Positions 7,361-15,737 of a stretch of DNA of 64,000 nucleotides are shown here, piece after piece. Under the pieces are notes generated by a model. The model ran no database searches. It saw nothing but the letters and a program-made list of their open reading frames with translations, and was not told where the DNA came from. Made by a program: the position numbers and the translations under genes. Every line of letters begins with the position of its first letter. Within the stretch, counting starts at the first letter, position 1. This DNA is from JAOUGY01 sp963825585 (lineage in GTDB: Bacteria > Actinomycetota > Acidimicrobiia > Spongiisociales > ZC4RG35): NCBI GenBank assembly GCA_963825585.1, contig CAWGTX010000002.1, positions 186,001 through 250,000 on the forward strand. Reading direction: 5' to 3'.

Positions 7361-8944
7361 TCAACCTCCGTAGGCCCTGAAGTAGCCGTCCCTGCTCCCC
7401 ACGTAGATGCGGCCGTCCCACACCGCCGGGGTGGACTCGATGCATCCGCCGGCGGCCGGCGCCATCGTCCAGATCGGAACCGGCATCGCCGGGTCCTCGA
7501 GGGAGTAGGCCCTCAACTCGGGAGGCTCACAGGTCGCCAGCAGGAGCACACCGTCAACGATGACGGGAGACGACCACGCGTGCAGCCCCACCGAGTCCTC
7601 CCATGTCACCTCGCCGGAGGCGGCGTCGACCGCCAACAACCGCCCCGTTTCGGTTCCCACATAGACGAACCCGTCGCCCAGGGCCGGAGTGGCCCAGATG
7701 CCACCGGGCACGTTCTCTCCGGGAACCGGCACACCCCACACCCGGGGATCCCCGTCGGCGTAGGGGTCGAGCTTGACCAACTGGCCGACCTCCCGGGAGC
7801 GTTCGTTCTTCCGTTCCTCTTCGATGGCGATGTAGAGCATCCCCTCGGAGTCGACGACGGGGGTGGCGTCGATGTCGTCACCTGCCCAGTAGTCGAACAC
7901 CACCGGCGCCTCGCCGTTGCGGACGTCGGACACGTCGAGACCGACCACCCTCCCACCGGAGTTGGTGAAGTAGACCCGGTCCTCGAACACGGCCACCGAC
8001 GACTCGATCGACACGTTGCGGCCCGCCAGCGACAGCAACTCGTCGGTGTAGCCGGGGGTCTCGAACACCACCTCCGGGTCGACGGTGACGAGGCCGTCGG
8101 ATCCGGTCTCACGGTTGAGGAGGATGGCGAAGAACCACGAGTTCTCGCCTCCTTCGAACATGATGTCGTCGATGATCACCGGGTTGCCGTCCCAGTCGTC
8201 GTTCCAGATCCCGGGAACGGCCGAGGCTTCCAGCGACCAGAGCTCGGTGGGCTCGTCCCGATCGAGGGCGATCACCCGCAGCTTGTTGTCGCGTGATCCC
8301 GTGTACAGCAACGGGAAACCGTCGGGGTCGAGCGTGACCGACCCCTTGATGATGTCACCAACCGGGAAGGAGGGTCTGGTTTCGTCGCCGGTGGCGGCGT
8401 CGAGGAAGTGGACTGCCTTGTCGTAGGCACCGAAGATCACCTCGGTCACCCCATCGGGTCGTTCCCACACCACCGGTTGACCGGTCCATCCGGAGCCGCA
8501 CCATTGCTTCGACTCCCCCGCCACCGACGACAACCCACACATCGGGCCGTCCGAAGGATACGACCACAACTCGACCGGCGTGTCGGAGGGCAGCGGGCCG
8601 GTTCCGTAGAAACTCCGGGTGGGGTTGCCCCGGAACATGGTCAATCCCACCACCTCTCCCCAGGGCTGGCCGACGGTGAAGCCGGGGACGGTGCCGGGTT
8701 CCCGGGCGGGAAGTGTCGTCGTGGTCGAGGTGGACGCCGGGGCCGACGTCGAGGTGGAGGAGGATGAAGTGGGAAGTGCGCCCACCTCTTCGATCGGAAT
8801 GGTGGTGGGGAGCGGCGCCGGGAGGTCATCGCCCGATCCCTGGGTCACGAATACGACGGCGCCGACCATGGCCGCCGCCATCGCCAGCAGGATCACCGCC
8901 ACCGCCATTCTCGTGCCCGGGGTGCTCGGCTCCCTGTGGGTCAT
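7361..8944 (-). CDS. Membrane-anchored PQQ-like beta-propeller protein
   Basis: The 527-residue product has an N-terminal membrane anchor (about residues 12-35), then a Ser/Thr-rich linker (about 45-85). An extracytoplasmic beta-propeller of PQQ/BamB-like repeats follows, with recurring blade signatures such as GFVYVGTETGRLLAVDAASGEVTWE, read here as separate strands, and GRIYVGSRDGYFRAYGG at the very end. Such propellers act as scaffolds or bind quinone cofactors; no catalytic assignment is possible. The ATG overlaps the stop of the capA-like gene (ATGA), so the two surface proteins are co-expressed. Confidence 0.8.
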   Translation of the reverse strand: MTHREPSTPGTRMAVAVILLAMAAAMVGAVVFVTQGSGDDLPAPLPTTIPIEEVGALPTSSSSTSTSAPASTSTTTTLPAREPGTVPGFTVGQPWGEVVGLTMFRGNPTRSFYGTGPLPSDTPVELWSYPSDGPMCGLSSVAGESKQWCGSGWTGQPVVWERPDGVTEVIFGAYDKAVHFLDAATGDETRPSFPVGDIIKGSVTLDPDGFPLLYTGSRDNKLRVIALDRDEPTELWSLEASAVPGIWNDDWDGNPVIIDDIMFEGGENSWFFAILLNRETGSDGLVTVDPEVVFETPGYTDELLSLAGRNVSIESSVAVFEDRVYFTNSGGRVVGLDVSDVRNGEAPVVFDYWAGDDIDATPVVDSEGMLYIAIEEERKNERSREVGQLVKLDPYADGDPRVWGVPVPGENVPGGIWATPALGDGFVYVGTETGRLLAVDAASGEVTWEDSVGLHAWSSPVIVDGVLLLATCEPPELRAYSLEDPAMPVPIWTMAPAAGGCIESTPAVWDGRIYVGSRDGYFRAYGG

Positions 8945-10077
8945 CGTTCACCTTCGCACGTCGGCTCGCCCCGGAGCTCGGGTCGGCCGGAGCTTTCGAT
9001 GAAGGCAGGGAGGAGACAGGCTTCCACGCCATCGTCCGGGTCGATGACGAAGCGACCCACCGCGGTGGTGGCTCCCAGGTCCGAGAGCCGGGGCCACACG
9101 AAGTTGCCCAGCGTCCAGAACACGGGGGCACCGTCGATCAGTTCGAGCTCCCCCAGGCGGTGCGGATGATGCCCGAAGATGACATCGGCGCCGGCGGCGA
9201 TCATCGCCTCCGCCCGAGCCCGATCCCCGGCGTCGGGCTCGATGACACCTTCGACACCCCAGTGGATGGTCACGACCACGATGTCAGCAAGCTCGGTGGC
9301 TGCCGTCACAGCCGCCACCATCTGGTCGATGTCGTCACCGCTGGCCATTCCGGCCCGGTCGTCGGTCGCCAGCCAGGCGTCGCCGGGCAGCACCCCGCCC
9401 ATGCCGAGCACCGCAACGGTCCATCCGTCGATCTCGAAGACGGCGGGTGTCGTGGCCTCGATCAGGTCCGCTCCCGCCCCGACGGGTTCGATCCCTGCCG
9501 CCCGCACGTTGACGATGGAGTCGAGCAGGCCTTCGGCCCCGCGATCCTGACTGTGGTTGTTGGCGAGGTTCGCCACCTCGACGCCGTTGTCACGGGCGAC
9601 CGGCAACGCCGCCGGATCACACCGGAAGCTGAACTGCTTGTCGAGCTGCGCTCCCGCATCGGTCGGCGGACACTCGAGGTTGATCACGGTCAGGTCGTCG
9701 CCGAGGAAGATACCGCCGAGACCATCGAAGGCGACCTGGAAGCCCTCTTCTGCGAACACCGGCAGGTACTCCGGGTCGAAGTTCACGTCGCCCACCCCCT
9801 GGATCACCAGTGTCCCCCGCTCCGGAGCTGTCGACGTGGTGGTGTCATGTGGAGCAATCGTGGTGGATGGGTCGGCCGTGGCCGGGGTGACGGTGGTCGG
9901 GGTCGTCACGGCTGTCGGGCGACTCGTCGACACGGCGACGCCCTCCCCGACGGCCTGCGACGGAATCGCCGGAGCCGGCGTGCCACCCTCGGGACCAGCC
10001 AGCACGAACGTTCCGACCCCCAGGAGCACGCCTGCGCCGACCATCACCTTCCATGGGAACGAGCGAGCCCTGGCCAT
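8941..10077 (-). CDS. CapA-family (poly-gamma-glutamate capsule) metallophosphatase-like protein
   Basis: The 378-residue product has an N-terminal anchor (about 8-28), a Thr/Pro-rich linker, and a CapA domain. Diagnostic segments are GVGDVNFD, INLECPPTD, ANLANNHSQDRGAEGL, VTIHWGVEG, VIFGHHPHRLG and the C-terminal LGNFVW. These supply the Asp, Asn and His ligands of the calcineurin-like fold. CapA proteins act outside the membrane in capsule polymer handling, but many actinobacterial homologues have no known polymer. I chose the ATG at 10077 because the basic MARARSF stretch leads into the membrane helix. It is coupled to the downstream propeller gene. Confidence 0.85.
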   Translation of the reverse strand: MARARSFPWKVMVGAGVLLGVGTFVLAGPEGGTPAPAIPSQAVGEGVAVSTSRPTAVTTPTTVTPATADPSTTIAPHDTTTSTAPERGTLVIQGVGDVNFDPEYLPVFAEEGFQVAFDGLGGIFLGDDLTVINLECPPTDAGAQLDKQFSFRCDPAALPVARDNGVEVANLANNHSQDRGAEGLLDSIVNVRAAGIEPVGAGADLIEATTPAVFEIDGWTVAVLGMGGVLPGDAWLATDDRAGMASGDDIDQMVAAVTAATELADIVVVTIHWGVEGVIEPDAGDRARAEAMIAAGADVIFGHHPHRLGELELIDGAPVFWTLGNFVWPRLSDLGATTAVGRFVIDPDDGVEACLLPAFIESSGRPELRGEPTCEGER

Positions 10078-10130
10078 ACCGGAAGCCAGCCTAGGTTGAG
10101 CGCCCGGAAACACTGGCCCAATCGGACGAT

Positions 10131-10268
10131 CGACGGGTCGACAGGTCGACAGGTCGACAGGTCGACAGGTCGACAGGTCAACGAGTCAACAAGTCAACGA
10201 GTCGAGAGGCCCCAGACCGGATCGAGGACTGGGCTCGTTCCTGTTGACCTGTTGACCTGTTGACCCGT
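10131..10268. repeat. GTCGACAG octamer repeats with inverted counterpart
   Basis: Five perfect copies of GTCGACAG run from 10137 to 10176. Four degenerate copies (GTCAACGA, GTCAACAA, GTCAACGA, GTCGAGAG) follow to 10208. After a short non-repeat stretch, three copies of CTGTTGAC, the inverse complement of GTCAACAG, end next to the stop codon of the amino-acid transporter ATPase gene. The transcript could fold into a long imperfect hairpin, so a 3'-end role is possible. A related element lies at 60415-60527. Confidence 0.8.
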
Positions 10269-11039
10269 TCACAATATTTGGCTCAGGAAGAGCTTGGTGC
10301 GGTCCTCTTGCGGATCCGTGAAGAAGTGTTCGGGGGTCCCGACTTCGACGATCTGTCCTTCGGACATGAACACGACCCGATCGGCAACGGCGCGGGCGAA
10401 GCCCATCTCGTGGGTGACGACGATCATGGTCATGCCGGCTCCGGCGAGTTCGACCATGGTGTCGAGCACTTCTTTGATCATCTCGGGGTCGAGGGCAGAG
10501 GTGGGCTCGTCGAACAACATCACCTTGGGCCGCATGGCGAGGGCCCGGGCGATGGCCACCCGCTGCTGCTGGCCTCCGGAGAGCTGTCCGGGGAACTTCG
10601 AGGCCTGTTCGGGGATCTTGACGTTGGTGAGCATCTCCATGCCGAGCTCCTCGGCGTCGCGCTTGGCCATTCGGCGCACCTGGCGGGGGGCGAGGGTGAC
10701 GTTGTCGAGCACGGTGAGATGCGGGAAGAGGTTGAACTGCTGGAAGACCATCCCGGTTTCGCGGCGTATCTCCTGGATGTTCCTGACGTCGTCGGAGACC
10801 TCGAGACCGTCGACGAAGATGCGGCCCCGATCATGTTTTTCGAGCCGGTTGATGCACCGGATGAGCGTCGACTTGCCCGAGCCGGATGGGCCGATCACCA
10901 CGACCACTTCCTGGCGGCCGACCGCCATGTTGATGTCGCGGAGGGCATGGAACTCGCCGAAGTACTTGTCGACGTGGTCAACCGTGATGATGGCGTCGCC
11001 CTTGGATCGGGTGGCGTCAGAAAAGACTCCTGTGCTCAT
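10269..11039 (-). CDS. aapP: Amino-acid ABC transporter ATP-binding protein (AapP/GlnQ type)
   Basis: The 256-residue ATPase shows Walker A GPSGSGKST, the Q-loop region VFQQFNLFPHLTVLDNV, signature LSGGQQQR, Walker B VMLFDEP and the switch histidine in VVTHEMGFA. PQVR-like and KVMLFDEPTSALDPEM features are typical of polar amino-acid importers. The ATG at 11039 overlaps the stop of the upstream permease gene (ATGA). The open frame extends far upstream, but only as a shadow of the permease. As the last gene of the four-gene operon it powers uptake of amino acids bound by the AapJ-like protein. Confidence 0.93.
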   Translation of the reverse strand: MSTGVFSDATRSKGDAIITVDHVDKYFGEFHALRDINMAVGRQEVVVVIGPSGSGKSTLIRCINRLEKHDRGRIFVDGLEVSDDVRNIQEIRRETGMVFQQFNLFPHLTVLDNVTLAPRQVRRMAKRDAEELGMEMLTNVKIPEQASKFPGQLSGGQQQRVAIARALAMRPKVMLFDEPTSALDPEMIKEVLDTMVELAGAGMTMIVVTHEMGFARAVADRVVFMSEGQIVEVGTPEHFFTDPQEDRTKLFLSQIL

Positions 11040-12262
11040 CGCTCTCCCACTCCCAACCGCCGCTCGAGCCGGCGGGATTCTCTCGACATGGTGTACGACC
11101 CCACCCAGAACGCCAGGCCGACGAAGGGAAGCGTGATCCGATGCAGCCCTTGGGCGAGGAATTCCGGCTGGCTGTTGGCGGCCTGCGATGCGCTGAGGAT
11201 GTCGAGCAGACCGACCACCACCACGAGCGTGGTGTCCTTGTAGAGGCTGATGAACTGCCCGACCATGGCCGGGATGGTGGCCCGCAACGCCTGGGGCAGG
11301 ACGATGAGCCTGGTGGTCTTCCACGGCGGCATGCCCAGTGCCTGCGAGGCTTCCACCTGACCGGTGGGCACCGCGTTGAAACCGCCCCGGACGACTTCGG
11401 CGATGTAGGCCGCTTCGAAGAGGGCAATGGCGACGAGGATTCGAGTGATACGCCCGGGGTTGAGCGTGTCGGGGAGGAAGAAGCCGAGTGCGAATGCGCC
11501 GAGCAGGAGCAGCGTGATGAGGGGCACGCCGCGGATGAACTCGATGTAGGCGATGCAGGCCGACTTGATCGCCGGGAACGACGACCGACGTCCGAGGGCC
11601 AGGAGCAGCCCGAAGGGGAAGGCGAGGAGGATACCGGCGACGGTGAGGAACAGGTTGAGATGCAGCCCGCCCCACTCGTTCCATCCCACCCCGCCTCCGG
11701 ACAGCACCAGGTAGGCCGCGGCGAAGAGCACGGCTGTTGCGATCCATGCCCACCGTCGGGCGGATCTGGGGATGCGGCGGGTCCCCAGGAAGGTGGCCAG
11801 TCCACTGGCGATGGTGAGGGCTGCCACGAGCCAGGGCATGACGGTCTCGGTGAGGAGGAGGACCAGCACCATGAACCCGAGGAGCGGCCAGAAGCGCCGG
11901 ATGACGTGCTCTGGTCGGCGCGGTGCCGGCTCGCCCGCTTCGGGCGTCGCCGCCAGAGCGACCGAGCCTCCCAGCACGGCTGCGATCAGGATGCCGGCCA
12001 CGGCGGGCCGCCACAGCTGGTCGCGGGGGAATCGGCCGACCATGAGGTTGGCGAGGTTGACTCGCAAGATGGTGAAGTCGGCGGTTGCGAGGTATCTGAT
12101 CGTCCAAATGAGCGCGGCGAGGATCAGGCCGCCGAACACGACGGTGAGGATGCTGTCGAGCACGGTGGCGAAGAGGTTCTTCCGAACCCACTGAACGGGA
12201 TCGCGCACCGACACCGGCGGACCGGTGGGCGGCGGCTCCATCGGCGTCACACCGGCGCTCAT
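11036..12262 (-). CDS. aapM: Amino-acid ABC transporter permease (AapM-like)
   Basis: The 408-residue product is a long HisM-type permease with about eight or nine hydrophobic segments and the EAA loop AEVVRGGFNAVPTGQVEASQALG followed by LPQALRATIPAM. The N-terminal extension with helices at about 37-60, 80-100 and 115-145 is typical of AapM/BztC rather than the short HisM proteins. The ATG at 12262 overlaps the stop of the first permease gene (ATGA). It pairs with AapQ-like permease and the AapP-like ATPase. Confidence 0.88.
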   Translation of the reverse strand: MSAGVTPMEPPPTGPPVSVRDPVQWVRKNLFATVLDSILTVVFGGLILAALIWTIRYLATADFTILRVNLANLMVGRFPRDQLWRPAVAGILIAAVLGGSVALAATPEAGEPAPRRPEHVIRRFWPLLGFMVLVLLLTETVMPWLVAALTIASGLATFLGTRRIPRSARRWAWIATAVLFAAAYLVLSGGGVGWNEWGGLHLNLFLTVAGILLAFPFGLLLALGRRSSFPAIKSACIAYIEFIRGVPLITLLLLGAFALGFFLPDTLNPGRITRILVAIALFEAAYIAEVVRGGFNAVPTGQVEASQALGMPPWKTTRLIVLPQALRATIPAMVGQFISLYKDTTLVVVVGLLDILSASQAANSQPEFLAQGLHRITLPFVGLAFWVGSYTMSRESRRLERRLGVGER

Positions 12263-13437
12263 CGCGTCACGTACCTGAGGCGGCGGTTGAGGTCGTTCAC
12301 CAGCAACGAGATGGTGAGCGAGAACACGAGGTAGGCGCCCATGAGCATGAGGATCAGCTGGGGTGCCGGCTGGCCGTTTCCGATCGCCTGGAAGGCGATG
12401 AGCGTCACCTCGGCGTATCCCACCGCGATGCCGAGGGAGGTGTTCTTCGTGAAGTTGAGGTACTGGTTGATGACTGGTGGGATGGCGATGCGCATCGCCT
12501 GGGGCAGGACCACGAAGCGAAGCCGTTGGAAGTTCGACAGTGCCAGGGCATTGGCGGCTTCGGTCTGGCCTCGCGACACCGCCAGTATCGATCCCCGGAC
12601 GATCTCGGCCACGTGGCTCGCCGTGTAGAGGACGAGTGCGATGAGCATGGCGAAGTAGGCGCCGAATCCGCTCAGTCCACCGCTCACGACCCGGCCGTCG
12701 AGTTGCGGGACCGAGATCCTTATCGGACGACCCAAGGCCGACCATCCCAACGCAACGACAGTGGCGAACACGATGACGGCCGCCAGGGCCCGGTGGTGGG
12801 GGCGACCGGTCCGCTCGTTGACGCGGGTGCGCCAGATCCACATGCCGGCTGCCAGCAACAGGGCGGCGAGCACCACGAACGCGAACCCGCCTGCGGACCC
12901 TTCGACCCGTTCGAACCATGGAACCGAGATCTGGAGGTTGCTGATGACGAACAGCCCCAACGGGTTGGCCGGAGCGGAGGGTGGTGGCAGCGGCAGGACG
13001 AGCACGTAGAAGGCGACGAAGATGACGAGCAGCGGTGGGATGTTCCGCAGGGTCTCGACGTAGACCGTGGCCGCTTTGGACACCAGCCAGTTGCTGGAGA
13101 GCCGCCCCACGCCCACGAGGACACCGATGACGGTGAGGAGCGGGATCCCGGCGGCGACGAGGGCGAAGGTGTTGGCGACTCCCACGAGCAGGGCTCGCCA
13201 GAGGGCGGCTCCCGAGCTGAGCTCGGAGCCGGCGATGTTCACGCCGACCGGTTGCTCCAGGAAGCCGAACCCGGTCGAGATCCCCTGACGTTCGAGGTTG
13301 TTCACCAGGTTGAACCACAACACGTATCCGGCGATTGCGATCACCGTCAAGGCCACCACCTGAATGGCGACGCGCAGCACCCGCAGATCCCTCCACAGGG
13401 GGGGCCGGGCGACGGTGCGATGGGTCGGGTGGGTCAC
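12259..13437 (-). CDS. aapQ: Amino-acid ABC transporter permease (AapQ-like)
   Basis: The 392-residue product is the partner permease. It has an N-terminal helix (about 22-44), the segment VYVETLRNIPPLLVIF, a large internal insertion (about 165-245) as in AapQ/BztB, and the EAA loop HVAEIVRGSILAVSRGQTEAANAL followed by LPQAMRIAIPPV. It starts with GTG at 13437. It follows the binding-protein gene after 78 bases that contain a strong hairpin, and is coupled to the second permease gene. Confidence 0.88.
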   Translation of the reverse strand: MTHPTHRTVARPPLWRDLRVLRVAIQVVALTVIAIAGYVLWFNLVNNLERQGISTGFGFLEQPVGVNIAGSELSSGAALWRALLVGVANTFALVAAGIPLLTVIGVLVGVGRLSSNWLVSKAATVYVETLRNIPPLLVIFVAFYVLVLPLPPPSAPANPLGLFVISNLQISVPWFERVEGSAGGFAFVVLAALLLAAGMWIWRTRVNERTGRPHHRALAAVIVFATVVALGWSALGRPIRISVPQLDGRVVSGGLSGFGAYFAMLIALVLYTASHVAEIVRGSILAVSRGQTEAANALALSNFQRLRFVVLPQAMRIAIPPVINQYLNFTKNTSLGIAVGYAEVTLIAFQAIGNGQPAPQLILMLMGAYLVFSLTISLLVNDLNRRLRYVTR

Positions 13438-13474
13438 GGGTTCACGAGTACGTCGGTGTGTTCGTGATGTGGGC

Positions 13475-13502
13475 GGGGGCGGGACGCCGAGGTCCCGCCC
13501 CC
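13475..13502 (-). terminator. Intra-operon hairpin after the amino-acid binding-protein gene
   Basis: An 11-bp GC stem (13475-13485 with 13492-13502, six-base loop) lies between the stop of the binding-protein gene (13516) and the permease start (13437). There is no T tract. Hairpins in this position often cause partial termination or protect the upstream mRNA, so that binding protein is made in excess over permeases. That role is inferred here from position. Confidence 0.65.
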
Positions 13503-13515
13503 TGTGCCCCGGTTC

Positions 13516-14652
13516 TCACCGATAGGGAGGCCCGTACATGAGGCCGCCATCGGTCCACAGTGCGTTCACGCCTCGCTCCAGTCCGAGCGGGGTGTCGGGT
13601 CCGACGTTGCGGGCGTAGATCTCGCCGTAGTTGCCGACCGCCGTGATGACGGTGGATGCCCAGGCGGGGTCCAGCCCGAGTCCGGCGTCGAACACGGTGG
13701 CGTTGCCGTCTGCGTCGGTGATCTCGAGCCCGAGGAGCCTGCGGATCTCGTCGTTGTCGGTATCGGCGAAGCTGTCGACGTTGCTCGAGTCGATCCCGAG
13801 CTCTTCGGCGAGCACGGTTGCGATCACGACCCAGTCGACGACCTGAGCCCACTGCGAGTCACCATCGGCTACCACCGGACCGAGCGGCTCCTTCGAGAAG
13901 GTCTCGTCGAGCACCACGAGCGCCTCGGGGCCGCCTTCGGCGTCGGGGAAGTTCGAACGAACCCCCGCCAGCTGGGATTTGTCCGACGTCCACCCGTCGC
14001 ATTGTCCGGCGAGGAAGGCCGACTGGAGAGTCTCGTTGTCCTCGAACGTCAACGGCTCGTAGGGGATGTCGCCCATCCGGTTGGCGAGATTGAGCTCGGT
14101 GGTGGTGCCCGAGAGCACACAGATGGCCGAGTCGGCGAGTCCCTCGATGTCGGTGACGCCCGTGTCGGCACGCACCATCATTCCCTGTCCGTCGTAGAAG
14201 GTGGTGGTGAGGAACGTGGCTCCTTCACCTCCGTCACGACTCGAGGTCCAGGTGGTGTTGCGGATGAGGACGTCGACCTCACCGGACTGCAGTGCCGTGA
14301 AGCGCTGCTGGGCCGTGAGGGGTATGTACTCGACCGCTTCGGCGTCGCCGAGTACGGCTGCTGCCACGGCACGGCAGTAGTCGATGTCGAAGCCCGAGAA
14401 GTTGCCGTCGGCATCCACGAACCCGAATCCCGGCACGGCGTCGTTGACACCGCAGCGCAGTGAGCCCCGGGCCTGGACGTCTGCGAGACGGGCGCCGCCG
14501 GACGGTGCCGCCGCCTCGCTCGTCCCCGTGGTCGCCCCTGTGTCACCACCGGCTGTGGTGTCGGGCGTCTCGTCGGCATCTGTCGTGCAGCCGGCGAGTA
14601 TCAGCGCCATCGCCACCGCCATGGCGGCGACTCTCTTCCTTCGTTCGAGCAT
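13516..14652 (-). CDS. aapJ: Amino-acid ABC transporter substrate-binding lipoprotein (AapJ-like)
   Basis: The 378-residue product has a lipoprotein signal (ALILAGCTTD), a Thr/Gly/Ala linker and a type II periplasmic-binding fold. The family segment LADVQARGSLRCGVN leads into NFSGFDIDYCRAVAAAVLGD, and LTAQQRFTALQSGEVDVLIRNTTWT is close to AapJ/BztA general L-amino-acid binding proteins. I chose the ATG at 14652, preceded by AGGGAGGAA; the open frame upstream encodes no signal peptide. It is the first gene of the aap operon and delivers amino acids to the permeases outside the membrane. Confidence 0.92.
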   Translation of the reverse strand: MLERRKRVAAMAVAMALILAGCTTDADETPDTTAGGDTGATTGTSEAAAPSGGARLADVQARGSLRCGVNDAVPGFGFVDADGNFSGFDIDYCRAVAAAVLGDAEAVEYIPLTAQQRFTALQSGEVDVLIRNTTWTSSRDGGEGATFLTTTFYDGQGMMVRADTGVTDIEGLADSAICVLSGTTTELNLANRMGDIPYEPLTFEDNETLQSAFLAGQCDGWTSDKSQLAGVRSNFPDAEGGPEALVVLDETFSKEPLGPVVADGDSQWAQVVDWVVIATVLAEELGIDSSNVDSFADTDNDEIRRLLGLEITDADGNATVFDAGLGLDPAWASTVITAVGNYGEIYARNVGPDTPLGLERGVNALWTDGGLMYGPPYR

Positions 14653-14800
14653 CGGTTTTCCTCCCTGCTTGTCGATCGTCCCGGAGAACCGTTCCAGACG
14701 GTTGCCCCGGACCTCGTCTGACACCCTAGGCCACGGAACCCGGCTCCGCGGCTCATCAAATGAGACAAAACCCGAACTTCATCTATCCGAAGCGCATGTC

Positions 14801-15292
14801 ATGTCACATCGGGATGGGGACACCGCGCCCGAAAAGCCGGAGCCACGACATGGCGGCGGCAAGCCCGACATCGGAATGGGTATGCGGATCAACACCTCTG
14901 GCCGGGCTCTCTTCGGTTTGGTCGTGACACCGCTGGCTCTGGCCGGCCTGGGAGCGGCAACCGTCGACGCCGACCACACCACCGGCATCGCGTGGCTGAC
15001 GGGGGGAGCGGTGTGTGCGGTGGTCGCCGCCGCCGATCATCCGATACGGGTGTGGGTGAACGCCGATGGTGTCCACCGACGGTGCCTCCTGCGACGCCAC
15101 CGTATCGGATGGGAACGGGTGGCGGCGTTCGAGCTGAGGCGCGGCCGTGCACTCTGCCTGGTGACGACGTCCGGCCGGAGATACCTGTTGGGCGACCGGA
15201 TGGACGTCGCCTCCCTGGCCGTCGCCGTGGCTCGACTGTGCCCGTCGGTGGTCGTGCGCGAATGTCAGAGCCCCGCAGGTGCGGGGCTCTGA
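14801..15292 (+). CDS. Small membrane protein with PH-like domain, function unknown
   Basis: The product (163 residues from the ATG at 14801) has two hydrophobic stretches near residues 37-80 (ALFGLVVTPLALAGLGAATV and GIAWLTGGAVCAVVAAA). A short domain follows (VWVNADGVHRRCLLRRHRIGWERVAAFELRRGRALCLVTTSGRRYLLG) whose alternating strands resemble the bacterial PH domain of small membrane proteins. Other in-frame ATGs at 14876 and 14882 are possible starts, and no strong ribosome binding site decides between them. The last codons lie in the 5' arm, loop and 3' arm of the terminator hairpin at 15260-15297. The function is unknown. Confidence 0.55.
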   Translation: MSHRDGDTAPEKPEPRHGGGKPDIGMGMRINTSGRALFGLVVTPLALAGLGAATVDADHTTGIAWLTGGAVCAVVAAADHPIRVWVNADGVHRRCLLRRHRIGWERVAAFELRRGRALCLVTTSGRRYLLGDRMDVASLAVAVARLCPSVVVRECQSPAGAGL

Positions 15293-15297
15293 CATTC
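15260..15297. terminator. Perfect hairpin overlapping the 3' end of a coding region
   Basis: Two 18-base arms (15260-15277 and 15280-15297) form a perfect stem with a two-base centre between convergent genes. It is very likely a bidirectional terminator. The plus-strand gene uses this sequence to encode its last residues, and its stop codon (15290-15292) lies inside the 3' arm. Confidence 0.85.
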
Positions 15298-15307
15298 GGC
15301 AGGAGTC

Positions 15308-15583
15308 CTATCGCGCGTTCTCGAAGTGGATCAACTCGGCCCGCTCGAGGCTGTTGTCGATCGGATAGCGGTTGGCGGCGATCTGCTCGAAACGAATGTC
15401 CTCGGAACGGTCGTAGCTGCCGTCGACAGGGACCGACATCCACAGGGCCACGACCGCCACGGCCACCATCAGCAGACCGAGCAGCCAAGGCATCCAACGG
15501 ACCAGAGCCGGCTGGTCGTACTCGGGCAACACCGGCGGCCGCGATTCGACTTCGGTGCGGGGACGCTCGAGTGTCTGTGTCAC
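15308..15583 (-). CDS. Small single-pass membrane protein, function unknown
   Basis: The 91-residue product begins at a GTG at 15583 with an excellent ribosome binding site (AAAGGAGGT). It has a Pro/Glu-rich N-terminal segment of about 30 residues, one membrane helix (WMPWLLGLLMVAVAVVALWM) and a 40-residue polar tail with DRSEDIRFEQIAANRYPIDNS. No family was recognised. The open frame extends to 15700, but the ribosome binding site favours the shorter form. It stands alone, convergent with the PH-like gene. Confidence 0.65.
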   Translation of the reverse strand: MTQTLERPRTEVESRPPVLPEYDQPALVRWMPWLLGLLMVAVAVVALWMSVPVDGSYDRSEDIRFEQIAANRYPIDNSLERAELIHFENAR

Positions 15584-15737
15584 CGTGCACCTCCTTTGCA
15601 CTACACCCTGATCATGCCGGACGGACCTGTCGGCGATCTCCTCGGCGATTGATGCCCCGGTTACACGTCCCCGAATCGGCCGGAAGGCACTACCGCCCAC
15701 CAGGTGCTACTCCTACCGTGATGACGGAGGTGATCGG

